Shown: positions 46,375-55,958 of the stretch, piece after piece
How positions within the stretch are numbered: the stretch's first letter is position 1
Layout of the letters: every line of letters starts with the position of its first letter
From: Kutzneria kofuensis
Lineage (GTDB): Bacteria; Actinomycetota; Actinomycetes; Mycobacteriales; Pseudonocardiaceae
Direction of reading: 5' to 3'
DNA length: 64,000 nucleotides
Assembly: GCF_014203355.1 (NCBI RefSeq)
Contig: NZ_JACHIR010000001.1
Location: forward strand, 2,978,038-3,042,037
The notes under the pieces: model-generated
Told to the model about the DNA's origin: nothing
What the model saw: only the letters and a program-made list of their open reading frames with translations
The model's database searches: none
Position numbers and translations under genes: made by a program

Positions 46375-47612
46375 AGGACGTGCTCGACGGCCTCTCCGAC
46401 ATCGACGCCGCGAACGTGGTGCGCTGCGCTCGCGTGCTGCTGAGGCGGCCTTTGTTGCGTGCGGACGGACCAGATGGCGACTTGCTGCCGCTCGTCTACC
46501 GGCACCGCACCACGCTCCAGGACCTGTTCGCCGGGCTGCTGGCGTACCGGCTCGTGGTGGAGCGCCGCTTCGCCCGCCTCTACAAGCCGGGGCCGGGCTT
46601 CGACCCGACCCGCGGGGAGCCGACGCTGTCGCCGCGCGGCTACACCTACTTCGCGCTGACGATCGCCGCGCTGACCGGCGTCGGCCGCCAGGTGCTGCTG
46701 TCGCGCCTGGTCACCGACGTGCGGGCGGCTGCGGTCGAGGCCGGCGTCGCCGTCACGGATGACCTGCCGGACCGCCGCGCGCTGACGGCGGCGCTGCGTC
46801 ACCTGCTCGCGTTGGGCGTGATCACGGAGACCGAGGGCACCGTCGCGCCGTGGGGCACCGAGGGGCCGGCCGAGGCACTGATCACCATCGACACCGATCT
46901 GCTCGGGCAGCTGCTGTCCGGCCCGTTGCTGGAGGCGACCGGCCCGGATCACCTGATCGAGCTCGCCGCCCGGCCCGGCCCGCGCGGCGCCGAGCACGCC
47001 GTGCGGCGCAAGCTCGTCGAGAATCCGGTCGTGCTCCAGACCGACCTGCCGCCCGACCAGATGGAATGGCTGCGGCGGAACCAGCGTCGGGAGTCGGCGC
47101 TGCTCGAACGCAACTTCGGGCTGGTCACCGAGACGCGGCTGGAGGGCGTCGCGGTCACCGACCCCGAGGACTACCTCACCGACGTGCTGTTCCCGGGGTC
47201 GGGGACGGTCGCCCGGATCGCGCTGCTGGCGCTGCCGGAGCTGATCGCCGACCCGGATCCGGAGTTGTTCGCCGACGACGTCGAGCCGCCCGAGCCGCGG
47301 CCCGACGGCCGGCACCCGGTGCAGTACGGGCAGGTGCGGCTGATCTGCGCGCAGCTCGTCGAGGACTATCCGGCGGCGTGGTCGCGGCAGGCCACCGAGG
47401 ATCTCGACCGGCTCACGAACGACGTGCTGGACCTGCTGGTCCGCATGGGGCTGGCCGTCGACGACCCGGTCGAGGGCTGGCTGATCGCGCCCACCGCGCA
47501 CCGCTGGGTGCCGCAGCCGGACGACACGCCGGCGCGCAGCACCCCGCCACCACCGCCGGCGGAACCCGAAGAGCCCGGCTGGTCCCTGTTCGACGGAGAA
47601 GGTGAACTGTGA
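46371..47612 (+). CDS. jetB: Wadjet subunit JetB (TIGR02678/DUF2398)
   Basis: A 413-residue KITE-type winged-helix subunit that bridges JetA and the SMC heads. The N-terminal RCARVLLRRPLLRADGPD, then YRHRTTLQDLF and LVVERRFARLYKPG, and the SPRGYTYFALTIAAL segment fit DUF2398. A proline-rich linker near 390-402 precedes a C-terminal FDGEGEL tail. The ATG overlaps the JetA stop by 4 bp and its stop overlaps the JetC start by 4 bp. Confidence 0.87.
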   Translation: MKDVLDGLSDIDAANVVRCARVLLRRPLLRADGPDGDLLPLVYRHRTTLQDLFAGLLAYRLVVERRFARLYKPGPGFDPTRGEPTLSPRGYTYFALTIAALTGVGRQVLLSRLVTDVRAAAVEAGVAVTDDLPDRRALTAALRHLLALGVITETEGTVAPWGTEGPAEALITIDTDLLGQLLSGPLLEATGPDHLIELAARPGPRGAEHAVRRKLVENPVVLQTDLPPDQMEWLRRNQRRESALLERNFGLVTETRLEGVAVTDPEDYLTDVLFPGSGTVARIALLALPELIADPDPELFADDVEPPEPRPDGRHPVQYGQVRLICAQLVEDYPAAWSRQATEDLDRLTNDVLDLLVRMGLAVDDPVEGWLIAPTAHRWVPQPDDTPARSTPPPPPAEPEEPGWSLFDGEGEL

Positions 47613-50600
47613 GCGATCAGCGTTGGACGCTGCACCGGGGTGGCATCGTCAACGTGTGGCAGTACGCCGAGCAGGTCTTCGACTTCTCCGGCGGGCGGGC
47701 GATCTTCCAGGGCACCAACGGCTCCGGCAAGTCGCGCACGCTGGAGCTGCTGCTCCCGCTGTGTCTGGACGGCGACCTGCGGCAGCTGGGCTCGAAGGGC
47801 TTCGACACGGTCAGCATCCGGCGGCTCATGCTGGACGACTACGACGGCGGTCCGAACCGGATCGGCTACGCCTGGATCGAGTTGCGCCGGGGCGAGGACG
47901 AGTACCTGACCTGCGGTCTCGGCGTGAAGGCGTCGAAGACCTCGCAGCAGATCACCGACTCGTGGCGGTTCGTCACCTCGGCCCGCGTCGGCAAGGACCT
48001 GCGGCTGGCCGGGCCGGACCGGGTGCCGATCGGGCCGGCGCAGCTGCGTGACCTGGTCGGCGCGGACTGCATGTTCGAGGACGCGGCGTTCCGGGCGAAG
48101 ATCGCCGAGACCGTCTACGGCGTGCCGGCGGCCCGCTACGCCGACCTGCTGCACCTGCAGCGGACGCTGCGCAATCCGGACGTCGGCCTGAAGGTGCTGG
48201 AAGGCCAGCTGGAGCAGATCCTGTCCGACGCGCTGCCGCCGCTGGACGTGGCGCTGGTCGAGCAGCTGGCGACGTCGTTCGACGACCTGGAGTCGATCCG
48301 CGAGAACATCACGCGGCTGACCACCGCCGACTCGGCGCTGACGGCGTTCCTCGGCACCTACTCCGGCTACGCGCTGGCGAGCCTGCGCGGCTTCGGCGAC
48401 AAGGTGGTGAGCAGCCGTAAGAGCCTAACGGCGCTTGGTTCTGAACTGGAGTCGCTGGAGCGGAAGCTCGCGGCGGCGCGGGACGGCCGGGTGACCGCAG
48501 AGCAGGCGGTCGCCGAGCAGGAGGCGCAGGACAGCCAGCTCGACGCGCGTATCGAGGCGTTGAAGGAGCTGCCGGCGTATCGCGGGATGCGGGACCTGCA
48601 GGACCGCGAGCAACTGGTCGCCCGGTCGCGGTCGGCGGCCGAGGCGGCGCTGGACACCGCGAGCCGGCAGCGCGCGCAGGAGGACCGCGCGGTCGACTCC
48701 GTGCTGGCGGTGCTGCGGCGGCTCGGGCTCGACATCGACAGCGCCGACGAGTTGGCGGGGCACGCGCGTGAGCGGCTGGCGATCGCCGGCCTGGACGGCG
48801 ATCTGTGTCCGAAGGTGCCGCCGATGCCGCCAACCGACGCGCAGGTGACGCAGGACCGGGTGCGGGCGAAGCCGGATCCGGAGGCCGAGGCGTTGACGAT
48901 CGACCGGCGGCTGCTGCCGGCGATCGATCCGCAGTCGCTCCTCGACACGCTCAGCGACGCCGGTCGGCAGGCCGAGCAGGTCGCGACCGAGGCTCGTCGC
49001 CGCAATGCGCTGACGTTGTCGCTGCACGAGCGGGCGCTGGCGTCGGACCGTCAGCTGCGTGACGTCGAGGAGCTGCATCGCGCGGCGCGGCAGGCGCAGC
49101 TGACCGCGACCGAGGCGGCCGGGCGTCGCAACGAGGCTGGCCAGCAGTTGGCGACGGCCGTGGACGTGTGGCGTGAGCAGGCGCGGCGGTGGGCCGCGGA
49201 GAACGGGCCGCAGCCGCCGACCGCGGAGCGGTTGATCGAGGATCGCGGCGCGGCGCGGGCGGCTCGGGACAGCGTGCGGCAGTGGGCGTCGCCGAAGTCG
49301 CACGAGCTGCGGCAGCGGGTCGTGGGCGCCGAGCAGCGGCTGGACGACCTGCGGGCGACGATCACGCAGTACGAGGCCGAGGTCGTCGCGCTGCGTTCCG
49401 GCGGCGCGGACGAGCAGTCCGATCCGTCGGCGTTCCACCGGCTCGTCGACTTCGTGCCGACACTGCCGGAGGCCGAGCAGGCCGGCCTGGAGGCGGCGCT
49501 GCAGGCGAGCGGGTTGCTGACGGCTCGGGTCTCGGCGACCGGTCGTGTCTCCGATGCCGACCTGGCCGAGGTGATCGCGCTCGCCGGCCCGGCGGCGGAC
49601 GGCCGGACGCTGGCCGACGTGCTGATCCCGGCGGCCGAGCCGGGCTGCCCGGTCCCGAGCGAGGTCGTGGCGAAGCTGCTGGCGGCGGTGGGTGTCGCCG
49701 ACGAGCCGGCGTCGACCGAGACGCCCGGCCTGGTGCTGGCGACGAGCGGCGCGTGGCGGGCCGGCGTGCTGTGCGGGGCTCAGACGAAGCCGGTCGCGGA
49801 GTTCGTCGGCACCGGCGCTCGGGAGGCGGCACGGCAGCGTCGGCTGGCCGAGCTGAGCTCGGCGGTCGAGCGGCTGCACGTCGAGTTGGCCGACGCGGAG
49901 CGCATGTGCGACCAGGCGCGTGCGGCCGCGGCCGAGTGGGAGCAGCACGTCGAGACGTTCCCGGACGACGGCGAACTGATCTCCGCGCACGCGAAGCTGA
50001 CCAGCGCGAAGGAGTCGGCGCAGGAGGCCGAGGAGCGCGCCTACTCGCTGCGCGCCGAGCACCAGGCCAGCGACGAGCGGTGGCATGCGGCGCGGGCCGA
50101 GCTGGTGCAGGCGGCGTCCGAGGCCGGCATCGGGCTGGGCGACACCGTCGACACGGAAGCACTCGATCGGGCGAATCGGGCGGCGTCGGAGGCGCGGGTA
50201 GCCGCCGAGCAGCTGGCCGAGGCGTTGGCCGGGCGGTGCGCGCGGACCGTCATCGACCTGATCGACGCGATGCAGCACCACCACGCGGCGCTGACCGACC
50301 GGACCGAGGCGGAGTCGGCGGCGGACGCGCTGTGCGTCGAGTACGCGGACCGGTCGCACGGGCTGGCCGAGCTGAGTTCGGCCATCGGCGGCGAGGCCGA
50401 GGAGGTCTCGCGGCAGCTGGCGACGTTGGACGCGGAGCGGCGGGCCCTGCGCAAGCAGCTGCCGCAGTCGCGGGAGAAGGTCGTCGAGCTGCGTGAGCAG
50501 GCGACGAAGCTGGAGACGTTGCTGGAGACGAAGCGGGCGCAGTTGACCGGTCGGGAGGGAGATGCCTCGGCCGCGGTGGACGCGTTCGAGCAGGCCCTGG

Positions 50601-51652
50601 CGGCGCCGGGTGTGTGGTCGGCGGCGTTCCCCGAGGTCGAGTTGCCCGCCGAGGTCGACGGCGCATTGGCGCTGCTCGACGGTGCCGGCGATCGCAAGGG
50701 TTCGACCGAGGGCACCGTCATCGGCAAGCTCCAGGTGCTGCAGACCTCGCTGGCCGGCACGCACGACATCGGCGCCGAGACCGCCGGCGGGGTGTTGACC
50801 GTGACCGTCACCGGGGAGGACGGGCCGCGCCCCGTCGCCGACGCCGCGCTGCGGGTGTCGCAGCGGCTGGCCGAGCAGCGTGGCTTCCTCGGCGAGCGGT
50901 ACCAGTCGATCTTCGCCGACTACCTGATCCGGGACCTGGCCGAGCGGCTGCGCGGGCAGATCGAGGTCGCCGAGGACCTGTGCCGGCGGATGAACGACGT
51001 GCTCGACCAGGCTCGGTCCAGCCAGGGCGTGCACGTCCAGCTCGAATGGCGGCCGTCGGCGGCCCTCGACGACCGGACCAAGCAGGCCCTCGAGCTCGTG
51101 CGGACGCCTCTGGCCGACCGCACGTCCGAGCAGGACGACCTGCTCCGGCAGGTCATCACCGAGCGGATCGAGGCCGAGCGGGACGCCCATTCCAGCGGCT
51201 ACGCCGAGATCCTGGCGCGGGCCCTCGACTACCGGACCTGGTACTCGTTCACCGTTCGGGTCCGCGACACCGGCCCCGACGGCAAGCCCCGGGTCCGGCG
51301 GCTCCGGCAGCTGTCCTCCGGTGAGACCCGGCTCGTGTCGTACGTGACCCTCTTCGCCGCCGCCGCGTCGTTCTACGACGCCGTCAGCAGCGGCGGCGAG
51401 GAGGCTCCCCTGCGGCTGGTGCTGCTCGACGAGGCCTTCGAGCGCCTCGACGACCCCACCATCGCCCGCATGCTCGGGCTGCTCGTCGACCTCGACATGG
51501 ACTGGGTGATCACCTGGCCCAGCGGCTGGGGCGTGTCGTCCAAGATCCCGCGCATGCACATCTACGACGTCCTGCGCCCCAAGAACGGACGCGGCGTCGC
51601 CTGCACGCACACCACCTGGGACGGCGCCGGCCTGGACCGCGAAGACCCGTAA
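47609..51652 (+). CDS. jetC: Wadjet SMC-like ATPase JetC (TIGR02680)
   Basis: A 1347-residue SMC/MukB-like motor. The N-terminal head has Walker A GTNGSGKS (35-42). Residues about 270-600 and 750-1100 are long alanine/glutamate-rich coiled coils flanking a hinge-like region near 620-740. The C-terminal head has the ABC signature QLSSGET (1234-1240) and Walker B LVLLDEAFERLDD (Asp1274, Glu1275). It would extrude DNA loops powered by ATP and present plasmid DNA to the JetD nuclease, which is missing here. The GTG start overlaps the JetB stop. The operon ends at a strong terminator. Confidence 0.92.
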   Translation: MSDQRWTLHRGGIVNVWQYAEQVFDFSGGRAIFQGTNGSGKSRTLELLLPLCLDGDLRQLGSKGFDTVSIRRLMLDDYDGGPNRIGYAWIELRRGEDEYLTCGLGVKASKTSQQITDSWRFVTSARVGKDLRLAGPDRVPIGPAQLRDLVGADCMFEDAAFRAKIAETVYGVPAARYADLLHLQRTLRNPDVGLKVLEGQLEQILSDALPPLDVALVEQLATSFDDLESIRENITRLTTADSALTAFLGTYSGYALASLRGFGDKVVSSRKSLTALGSELESLERKLAAARDGRVTAEQAVAEQEAQDSQLDARIEALKELPAYRGMRDLQDREQLVARSRSAAEAALDTASRQRAQEDRAVDSVLAVLRRLGLDIDSADELAGHARERLAIAGLDGDLCPKVPPMPPTDAQVTQDRVRAKPDPEAEALTIDRRLLPAIDPQSLLDTLSDAGRQAEQVATEARRRNALTLSLHERALASDRQLRDVEELHRAARQAQLTATEAAGRRNEAGQQLATAVDVWREQARRWAAENGPQPPTAERLIEDRGAARAARDSVRQWASPKSHELRQRVVGAEQRLDDLRATITQYEAEVVALRSGGADEQSDPSAFHRLVDFVPTLPEAEQAGLEAALQASGLLTARVSATGRVSDADLAEVIALAGPAADGRTLADVLIPAAEPGCPVPSEVVAKLLAAVGVADEPASTETPGLVLATSGAWRAGVLCGAQTKPVAEFVGTGAREAARQRRLAELSSAVERLHVELADAERMCDQARAAAAEWEQHVETFPDDGELISAHAKLTSAKESAQEAEERAYSLRAEHQASDERWHAARAELVQAASEAGIGLGDTVDTEALDRANRAASEARVAAEQLAEALAGRCARTVIDLIDAMQHHHAALTDRTEAESAADALCVEYADRSHGLAELSSAIGGEAEEVSRQLATLDAERRALRKQLPQSREKVVELREQATKLETLLETKRAQLTGREGDASAAVDAFEQALAAPGVWSAAFPEVELPAEVDGALALLDGAGDRKGSTEGTVIGKLQVLQTSLAGTHDIGAETAGGVLTVTVTGEDGPRPVADAALRVSQRLAEQRGFLGERYQSIFADYLIRDLAERLRGQIEVAEDLCRRMNDVLDQARSSQGVHVQLEWRPSAALDDRTKQALELVRTPLADRTSEQDDLLRQVITERIEAERDAHSSGYAEILARALDYRTWYSFTVRVRDTGPDGKPRVRRLRQLSSGETRLVSYVTLFAAAASFYDAVSSGGEEAPLRLVLLDEAFERLDDPTIARMLGLLVDLDMDWVITWPSGWGVSSKIPRMHIYDVLRPKNGRGVACTHTTWDGAGLDREDP

Positions 51653-51654
51653 GC

Positions 51655-51681
51655 GGGGTGGGGGCCGTTGGCCCCCACCCC
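51655..51681. terminator. Terminator closing the jetABC operon
   Basis: A perfect 12-bp stem GGGGTGGGGGCC/GGCCCCCACCCC with a GTT loop, 2 bp after the jetC stop and 10 bp before the convergent exoprotein stop. It can serve both genes and marks the operon end. Confidence 0.85.
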
Positions 51682-51690
51682 ATCGGGTCG

Positions 51691-54495
51691 TCAGGCGAAG
51701 TAGCCGAACACGTCGGCGACGACGTCGACCGTGCCGGCCAGGTTGTAGAAGTCGACCTTGCCGTCCGGTCCGATCGGCACGATGACCTGCCCCTGGGTGA
51801 TCTGCCCCGCGCCGAAGTTGAGGTTCGACGTGCTCGGCCGGTCGCCGCTCGGGAACACGGTCAGAAAGCTGCTGGCGGTCGGATTCACCACCGTCACGTT
51901 GAGCACTACCGACTTGGCGTACGCCGGCACCGAACCGACACCGGCCACGCTCAGGCCCAGGGTGCCGTTCGGGCCGACCGGCGTCGCGTGGTCTCTGGTA
52001 TCCAGCAGCCGTGACGGCGCGAGGGGCATGAACGCCGTGCTCGGGGTCTGGGTGGCATACCACTCGTCGAAGGAACCCTCGACATCGGCGATCACGTCGG
52101 CGCTGCCGAAGTGGTTGGTGACGTCGATTTTGCCGCTCATCGGCACCGGCACGATCACCAGGTTCGAGGTGGTCTGCCCGGCGCGGTAGTTCAGGTTGGA
52201 CGCCGTCGGCGTGGGCACGCCGTCCGGCGAGACGGTGAGGAAACTGTCGGTGCTCGCGTTGGTCACCGTCACGTTCAGCACGACCGCCGAGCCGAGGCCC
52301 ATCACGTTCAGCACCTGGGTCCCGTGGACCGGGGCCTGCGGCACACCGCCCGTGCCGTCACGGGTGTCCATGACCCGACGGGGTTGGACCGTGGTGAGGA
52401 AGTTGCCGGTCCGCGCCGCCGGCGACGCCTGGTAGTAGCCCTGCAGGTCGACGACGACGTCCACCGAGCCGCTGTGGTTGGCGATCACAACCTTTCCGTC
52501 CGGACCCACCGGCACCGTCACCAGATTGGGCACGGTCTGCCCGGCGCCGAAGTTGACGTTGGACGTGCCGGGGTTGGCTCCGCCACTCGGGTACACGGAC
52601 AGGAAGCTGTCCGCGGTGGGGCCGGTCGCCGTCACGTTGAGGACCACCGCCGTGACGCCGGTCGTCGGGACGCCATATGTCCCGGTCACCTGCACACTCG
52701 TCTGGCCGCCCGGGCCCACCGGGCCGCTGCCGTCCCGCGTGTCCAGCAGCCGCTGCGGTCCGGCGGGGACATAGGCACCACCCACGGTGACCTGCCGCGA
52801 CGTCGTGGTCGCGTTGCCACCGCCGTCCCGCATGGTCATCGTGATCGTGTAGGTGCCGGGGGTGGCGTAGGTGTAGTCATCGGTGCCGTTGGGGCTCTTG
52901 ATCACCGGGCTTCCGTCGCCGTGGTCGTAGTCGTACTCGGTGATCGCCCACGGGTCGGTCGAGTCGCGGGCGTCCACGTCCACCGTCAGCGGCCCGACCT
53001 GACGTACGGTCAGCTTGGCGACCGGCGGGGCCGGCGTCGTGACCTTGACAAGGTTCGCGGCGTGGCGCGTCACGCCGGCCGGGAGGTTGACCGTCACTTC
53101 GGTTTCGTAGCTGGAATCGGACGCGTGCTCGTAGGTGTGCTGGACCGCAAGCGAGCCGGTGGTCACCGGCGCGCTGCCGTCGCCGAACTCGAACGTGTAG
53201 GACGGCTGCGTCGACCACGGGTCGTCGACCTCCGCCTTGAGCGTGACCGGCAGCGGGGACGGGCCCTGGGTCGGGGAGACATCGAACTGCTTGAGCTGGA
53301 ACGGATCCTGGAGCTCCGACGCGCCACGATCGGCGAACCCCGCGCTCGCGTTGGCGGCGAGCGGATCGTCCACGCGAGGGGCGTGGTTCAGGTCGGTCGG
53401 GAGCTCACCCGGCGCCGTCGGGTCGCCGGAGTCGATCGCCGGCGAGCCCTCGGCCAGCGCGAGCGTGGCGCTGGCCGCGAACTTCGGGTCGGCGGTCATC
53501 TCGTGCACGCCCTGGCCCGAAGCCGAGTGGAAGTCCGCCGATGTCTTGTACCCGACTCCGCCCCAGCTGTACGCGGAGCCCCCCGAGAGGGGGTGCGTCA
53601 GGTTGTAGTCGACGACGGTTCCGTCGGTCGAGCCGGCGGCCACCACGATCTCGGCGCTCGACGGGGAGCGGTGCACCTTGCAGTTCGGCTCGTTGGAGAC
53701 GGTCGCGTCGTTGCTGCCCACGATGTTGTTCTCGACGGTCGCACCCGTGGTGGCGCCGCCGAGCGAGATGCCGGCCACGCAGTTGCCGAACACGGTGTTG
53801 CTCGAGACCACGGTGCCCGGAGCGTCAGTGGCGACGACGCCCGGACCGTAGTTGCCCCGGATCAGGTTCGTCGTGACGGTGCTGTCGGTGACACCCTGGC
53901 CCACGGAAACGCCGGTGGCGCCCCATCCGGTGATCAGGTTCCGGCTGATAGTGACCGCGCTGCTGCCGTTGGTCAGGCTCACGCCCGCCGTCGGCGCGGT
54001 CTCCAGGCCGTGGCCGACGCTGACATAGTTGCTGTCGACGGTCACCCGGCTCGAGTTGTCGATCACGAAGGCGCCGGCCGTGCCCACGGTGTCAAAGGTA
54101 CTGATGACGATGTCGTGCGACCCCGTCACGGTGAACGCGTGCGGGGCCTGGTAGCCGTCGCTCGTGAAGCCCACCGCAGTCTGGACCGGAGCGCCGAGGA
54201 GCTGCTTCACGCTGACGAAGGTGATCGGCGTGCCGGGCGAGCCCGACCTCGTGATGGTCACCGGAGCGTAGTCCCCGGCGTCGACGTGCACGGTCTGCCC
54301 CGGTAATGCGACGTCGGCGGCGGCCTGGACGGTGCAGAACGGCTGGTTCTGCGTGCCTGGGCCGGTGTCGAGGCAGGACATGCTGCGCTGAGCGACGTAG
54401 AGGTCAGTGGCCGTGGCGGCGTTCGCGGGCACGGCGAGAGCGGCCGAGCTGACGAGCGTGAGCACCAGCGCCGAAGGCGCAAGGCGTCTTGACAC
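51691..54495 (-). CDS. Secreted beta-helix/PKD exoprotein with three C-terminal repeats
   Basis: A 934-residue exported protein. It has a signal peptide (about 1-26, ending VPANA) and a right-handed parallel beta-helix (about 40-380) rich in Asn, Val and Thr with short repeating turns. Two PKD-like domains follow (YTFEFGDGSAP and YDYDHGDGSPV, about 410-580). Three repeats of 110-120 residues then end the protein (about 585-700, 705-815 and 822-934), each opening with a (R)LLDTRD-like motif and containing a conserved SFLTVxPxG strand. These repeats occur on actinobacterial wall enzymes and may bind the cell surface. Enzymatic activity (polysaccharide lyase-like?) is not demonstrable. The GTG is preceded by GGGGAG 8 nt upstream. 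Confidence 0.87.
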   Translation of the reverse strand: MSRRLAPSALVLTLVSSAALAVPANAATATDLYVAQRSMSCLDTGPGTQNQPFCTVQAAADVALPGQTVHVDAGDYAPVTITRSGSPGTPITFVSVKQLLGAPVQTAVGFTSDGYQAPHAFTVTGSHDIVISTFDTVGTAGAFVIDNSSRVTVDSNYVSVGHGLETAPTAGVSLTNGSSAVTISRNLITGWGATGVSVGQGVTDSTVTTNLIRGNYGPGVVATDAPGTVVSSNTVFGNCVAGISLGGATTGATVENNIVGSNDATVSNEPNCKVHRSPSSAEIVVAAGSTDGTVVDYNLTHPLSGGSAYSWGGVGYKTSADFHSASGQGVHEMTADPKFAASATLALAEGSPAIDSGDPTAPGELPTDLNHAPRVDDPLAANASAGFADRGASELQDPFQLKQFDVSPTQGPSPLPVTLKAEVDDPWSTQPSYTFEFGDGSAPVTTGSLAVQHTYEHASDSSYETEVTVNLPAGVTRHAANLVKVTTPAPPVAKLTVRQVGPLTVDVDARDSTDPWAITEYDYDHGDGSPVIKSPNGTDDYTYATPGTYTITMTMRDGGGNATTTSRQVTVGGAYVPAGPQRLLDTRDGSGPVGPGGQTSVQVTGTYGVPTTGVTAVVLNVTATGPTADSFLSVYPSGGANPGTSNVNFGAGQTVPNLVTVPVGPDGKVVIANHSGSVDVVVDLQGYYQASPAARTGNFLTTVQPRRVMDTRDGTGGVPQAPVHGTQVLNVMGLGSAVVLNVTVTNASTDSFLTVSPDGVPTPTASNLNYRAGQTTSNLVIVPVPMSGKIDVTNHFGSADVIADVEGSFDEWYATQTPSTAFMPLAPSRLLDTRDHATPVGPNGTLGLSVAGVGSVPAYAKSVVLNVTVVNPTASSFLTVFPSGDRPSTSNLNFGAGQITQGQVIVPIGPDGKVDFYNLAGTVDVVADVFGYFA

Positions 54496-54614
54496 GTGCT
54501 GTTCTCCCCTAATGCGGTGTCCACAATGGGCACTCGATTCCTGCACCGGTATCGACCATGCGTCGGCCGCCGTTACAGCGGAAAAGAATGTCGGAAAAGT
54601 GCCGTTTCTGCAGC

Positions 54615-55958
54615 TCAGGGCGTTAGAGACGGGAATGCCACGGTTGGGGCGTCGAGGGTGGTCGGCAGGGGCAGCGTGATCCGGAAGACGGCGCCGGGGA
54701 TGCCTGGGGGCGGCGGCTCGCAGCGGAGGTCGCCGCCGTGGGCGCGGCAGATGCCGCGGGCGATGGGGAGGCCGAGACCGGAGCCACCGGAGGCGCTGGC
54801 GCGGGCCTCGTCGAGGCGGACGAGGCGGTCGAAGATCCGTTCGCGGTCGGCGTCGGGGACGCCGGGGCCGGTGTCGGCGACGACGAGGTGGGCGTAGCCG
54901 GCGGCGGCGCCGACGGTGAGGGAGACGGAGCCGGAGCCGCCGGTGGCCTGGCGGGCGTTGTTCATGAGGTTGGCGAGCACCTGGGCCAGGCGTTGAGGGT
55001 CGCCGGAGACGACGACGGAGGGGCCGTCGACGGAAATGGTGAGCTCGGGGGCGAGCACCCGGGTGCGGTCGGCCTCGGCGTCGGCGAGGTGCCGCAGGTC
55101 GACGGGCTCGTGCTGGAGGTCGAGACCGGCGTCGATACGGGCGAGGGCGAGCAGGTCGTCGACGAGGCGGCCGGCACGGCGGGACTCGCGAACGAGCAGC
55201 AGGAGCATCCGGTCCCGTTCCTCGGGATCGGTCTCGGGGTTCTGCTGGAGAACGGACTCGGCGACGGCCTGCAAGCCGGCGATGGGGGTGCGCAGCTCGT
55301 GCGCGGCGTCGGCGACGAACTGCCGGGTGCGGGACTCGGCCCGGCGGGCCTGCTGTTCGGCGCCTTCCAGCTCGTCGAGCATGTTGTCGAAGGCGGCGGC
55401 GGTGCGCCCGAGTTCGGTGTCGGTACGGGCGGGTGCGAGCCGACGGCCCCGGTCGCCGGCGGCGATGGAGCGGGCGAGGGTGGCCATGTGGTCCAGGGGC
55501 CGCAGCGCGAACCGCACGATGAAGATCAGGGCGACGGCGGTGACGGCCAACGCGGAGATGCCGACGATGATCAGCAGTCGGCGCAGGTTGGTCTGCGGCC
55601 GCGTCTCGGAGTCGGCGAAGAAAGTGATCCGGGTGCCGTTGCGATAGGTGACGGTCCGAGGGGCGGGTGTGGTGGCGGCCTGCGCCATCTTCGGCCCGAG
55701 CACGAGACCGCTGGGCTCGGTGATCCGCACGAAGATGTAGCCGCCGAGCGACAGCCGCGCGTACAGCTGCTCCGGTTGGAGGCGCTGCTTCTCCAACTGG
55801 TTGGCGAGCTGCACACGGTCCCGGATCAGGTTGGTCTGGTCCTGCACGGTCTGCCGGCTGAACAGCGCGTCGACGACGACCACCAGCGCGATGAGCACGA
55901 CGGCGAGCGCGACGGTGACCCACAACGTGACCCGAAGGCGGAGCGAGCCGCTCTTCAC
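54615..55958 (-). CDS. Sensor histidine kinase
   Basis: A 447-residue membrane kinase. There are two membrane helices (about 9-31 and 127-149) around a 95-residue extracytoplasmic sensor, a HAMP domain (about 150-203), and a HisKA H-box ADAAHELRTPI with His220. The HATPase domain carries N-box NLMNNARQA, G1 DTGPGVP and G2 GGSGLGLPIA. The GTG start overlaps the response regulator stop by 4 bp. The signal is unknown. Confidence 0.93.
   Translation of the reverse strand: MKSGSLRLRVTLWVTVALAVVLIALVVVVDALFSRQTVQDQTNLIRDRVQLANQLEKQRLQPEQLYARLSLGGYIFVRITEPSGLVLGPKMAQAATTPAPRTVTYRNGTRITFFADSETRPQTNLRRLLIIVGISALAVTAVALIFIVRFALRPLDHMATLARSIAAGDRGRRLAPARTDTELGRTAAAFDNMLDELEGAEQQARRAESRTRQFVADAAHELRTPIAGLQAVAESVLQQNPETDPEERDRMLLLLVRESRRAGRLVDDLLALARIDAGLDLQHEPVDLRHLADAEADRTRVLAPELTISVDGPSVVVSGDPQRLAQVLANLMNNARQATGGSGSVSLTVGAAAGYAHLVVADTGPGVPDADRERIFDRLVRLDEARASASGGSGLGLPIARGICRAHGGDLRCEPPPPGIPGAVFRITLPLPTTLDAPTVAFPSLTP

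Noticed and set aside
47609-51652. JetC as a SbcC or housekeeping SMC protein
   Set aside because: No SbcD or ScpA/ScpB neighbours; the overlapping DUF2397 and DUF2398 genes and the N-terminal WTLHRGGIVNVWQY pattern identify the Wadjet family.
48425-52063. 1212-codon open frame antisense to jetC
   Set aside because: It mirrors the GC-rich codons of jetC, is rich in Arg, His and Leu without domains, and crosses the operon terminator. An antisense artefact.
52111-54306. 731-codon open frame antisense to the exoprotein gene
   Set aside because: Translation is Arg/Val/Gly repeats mirroring the exoprotein codons; the minus strand has a signal peptide and known domains.
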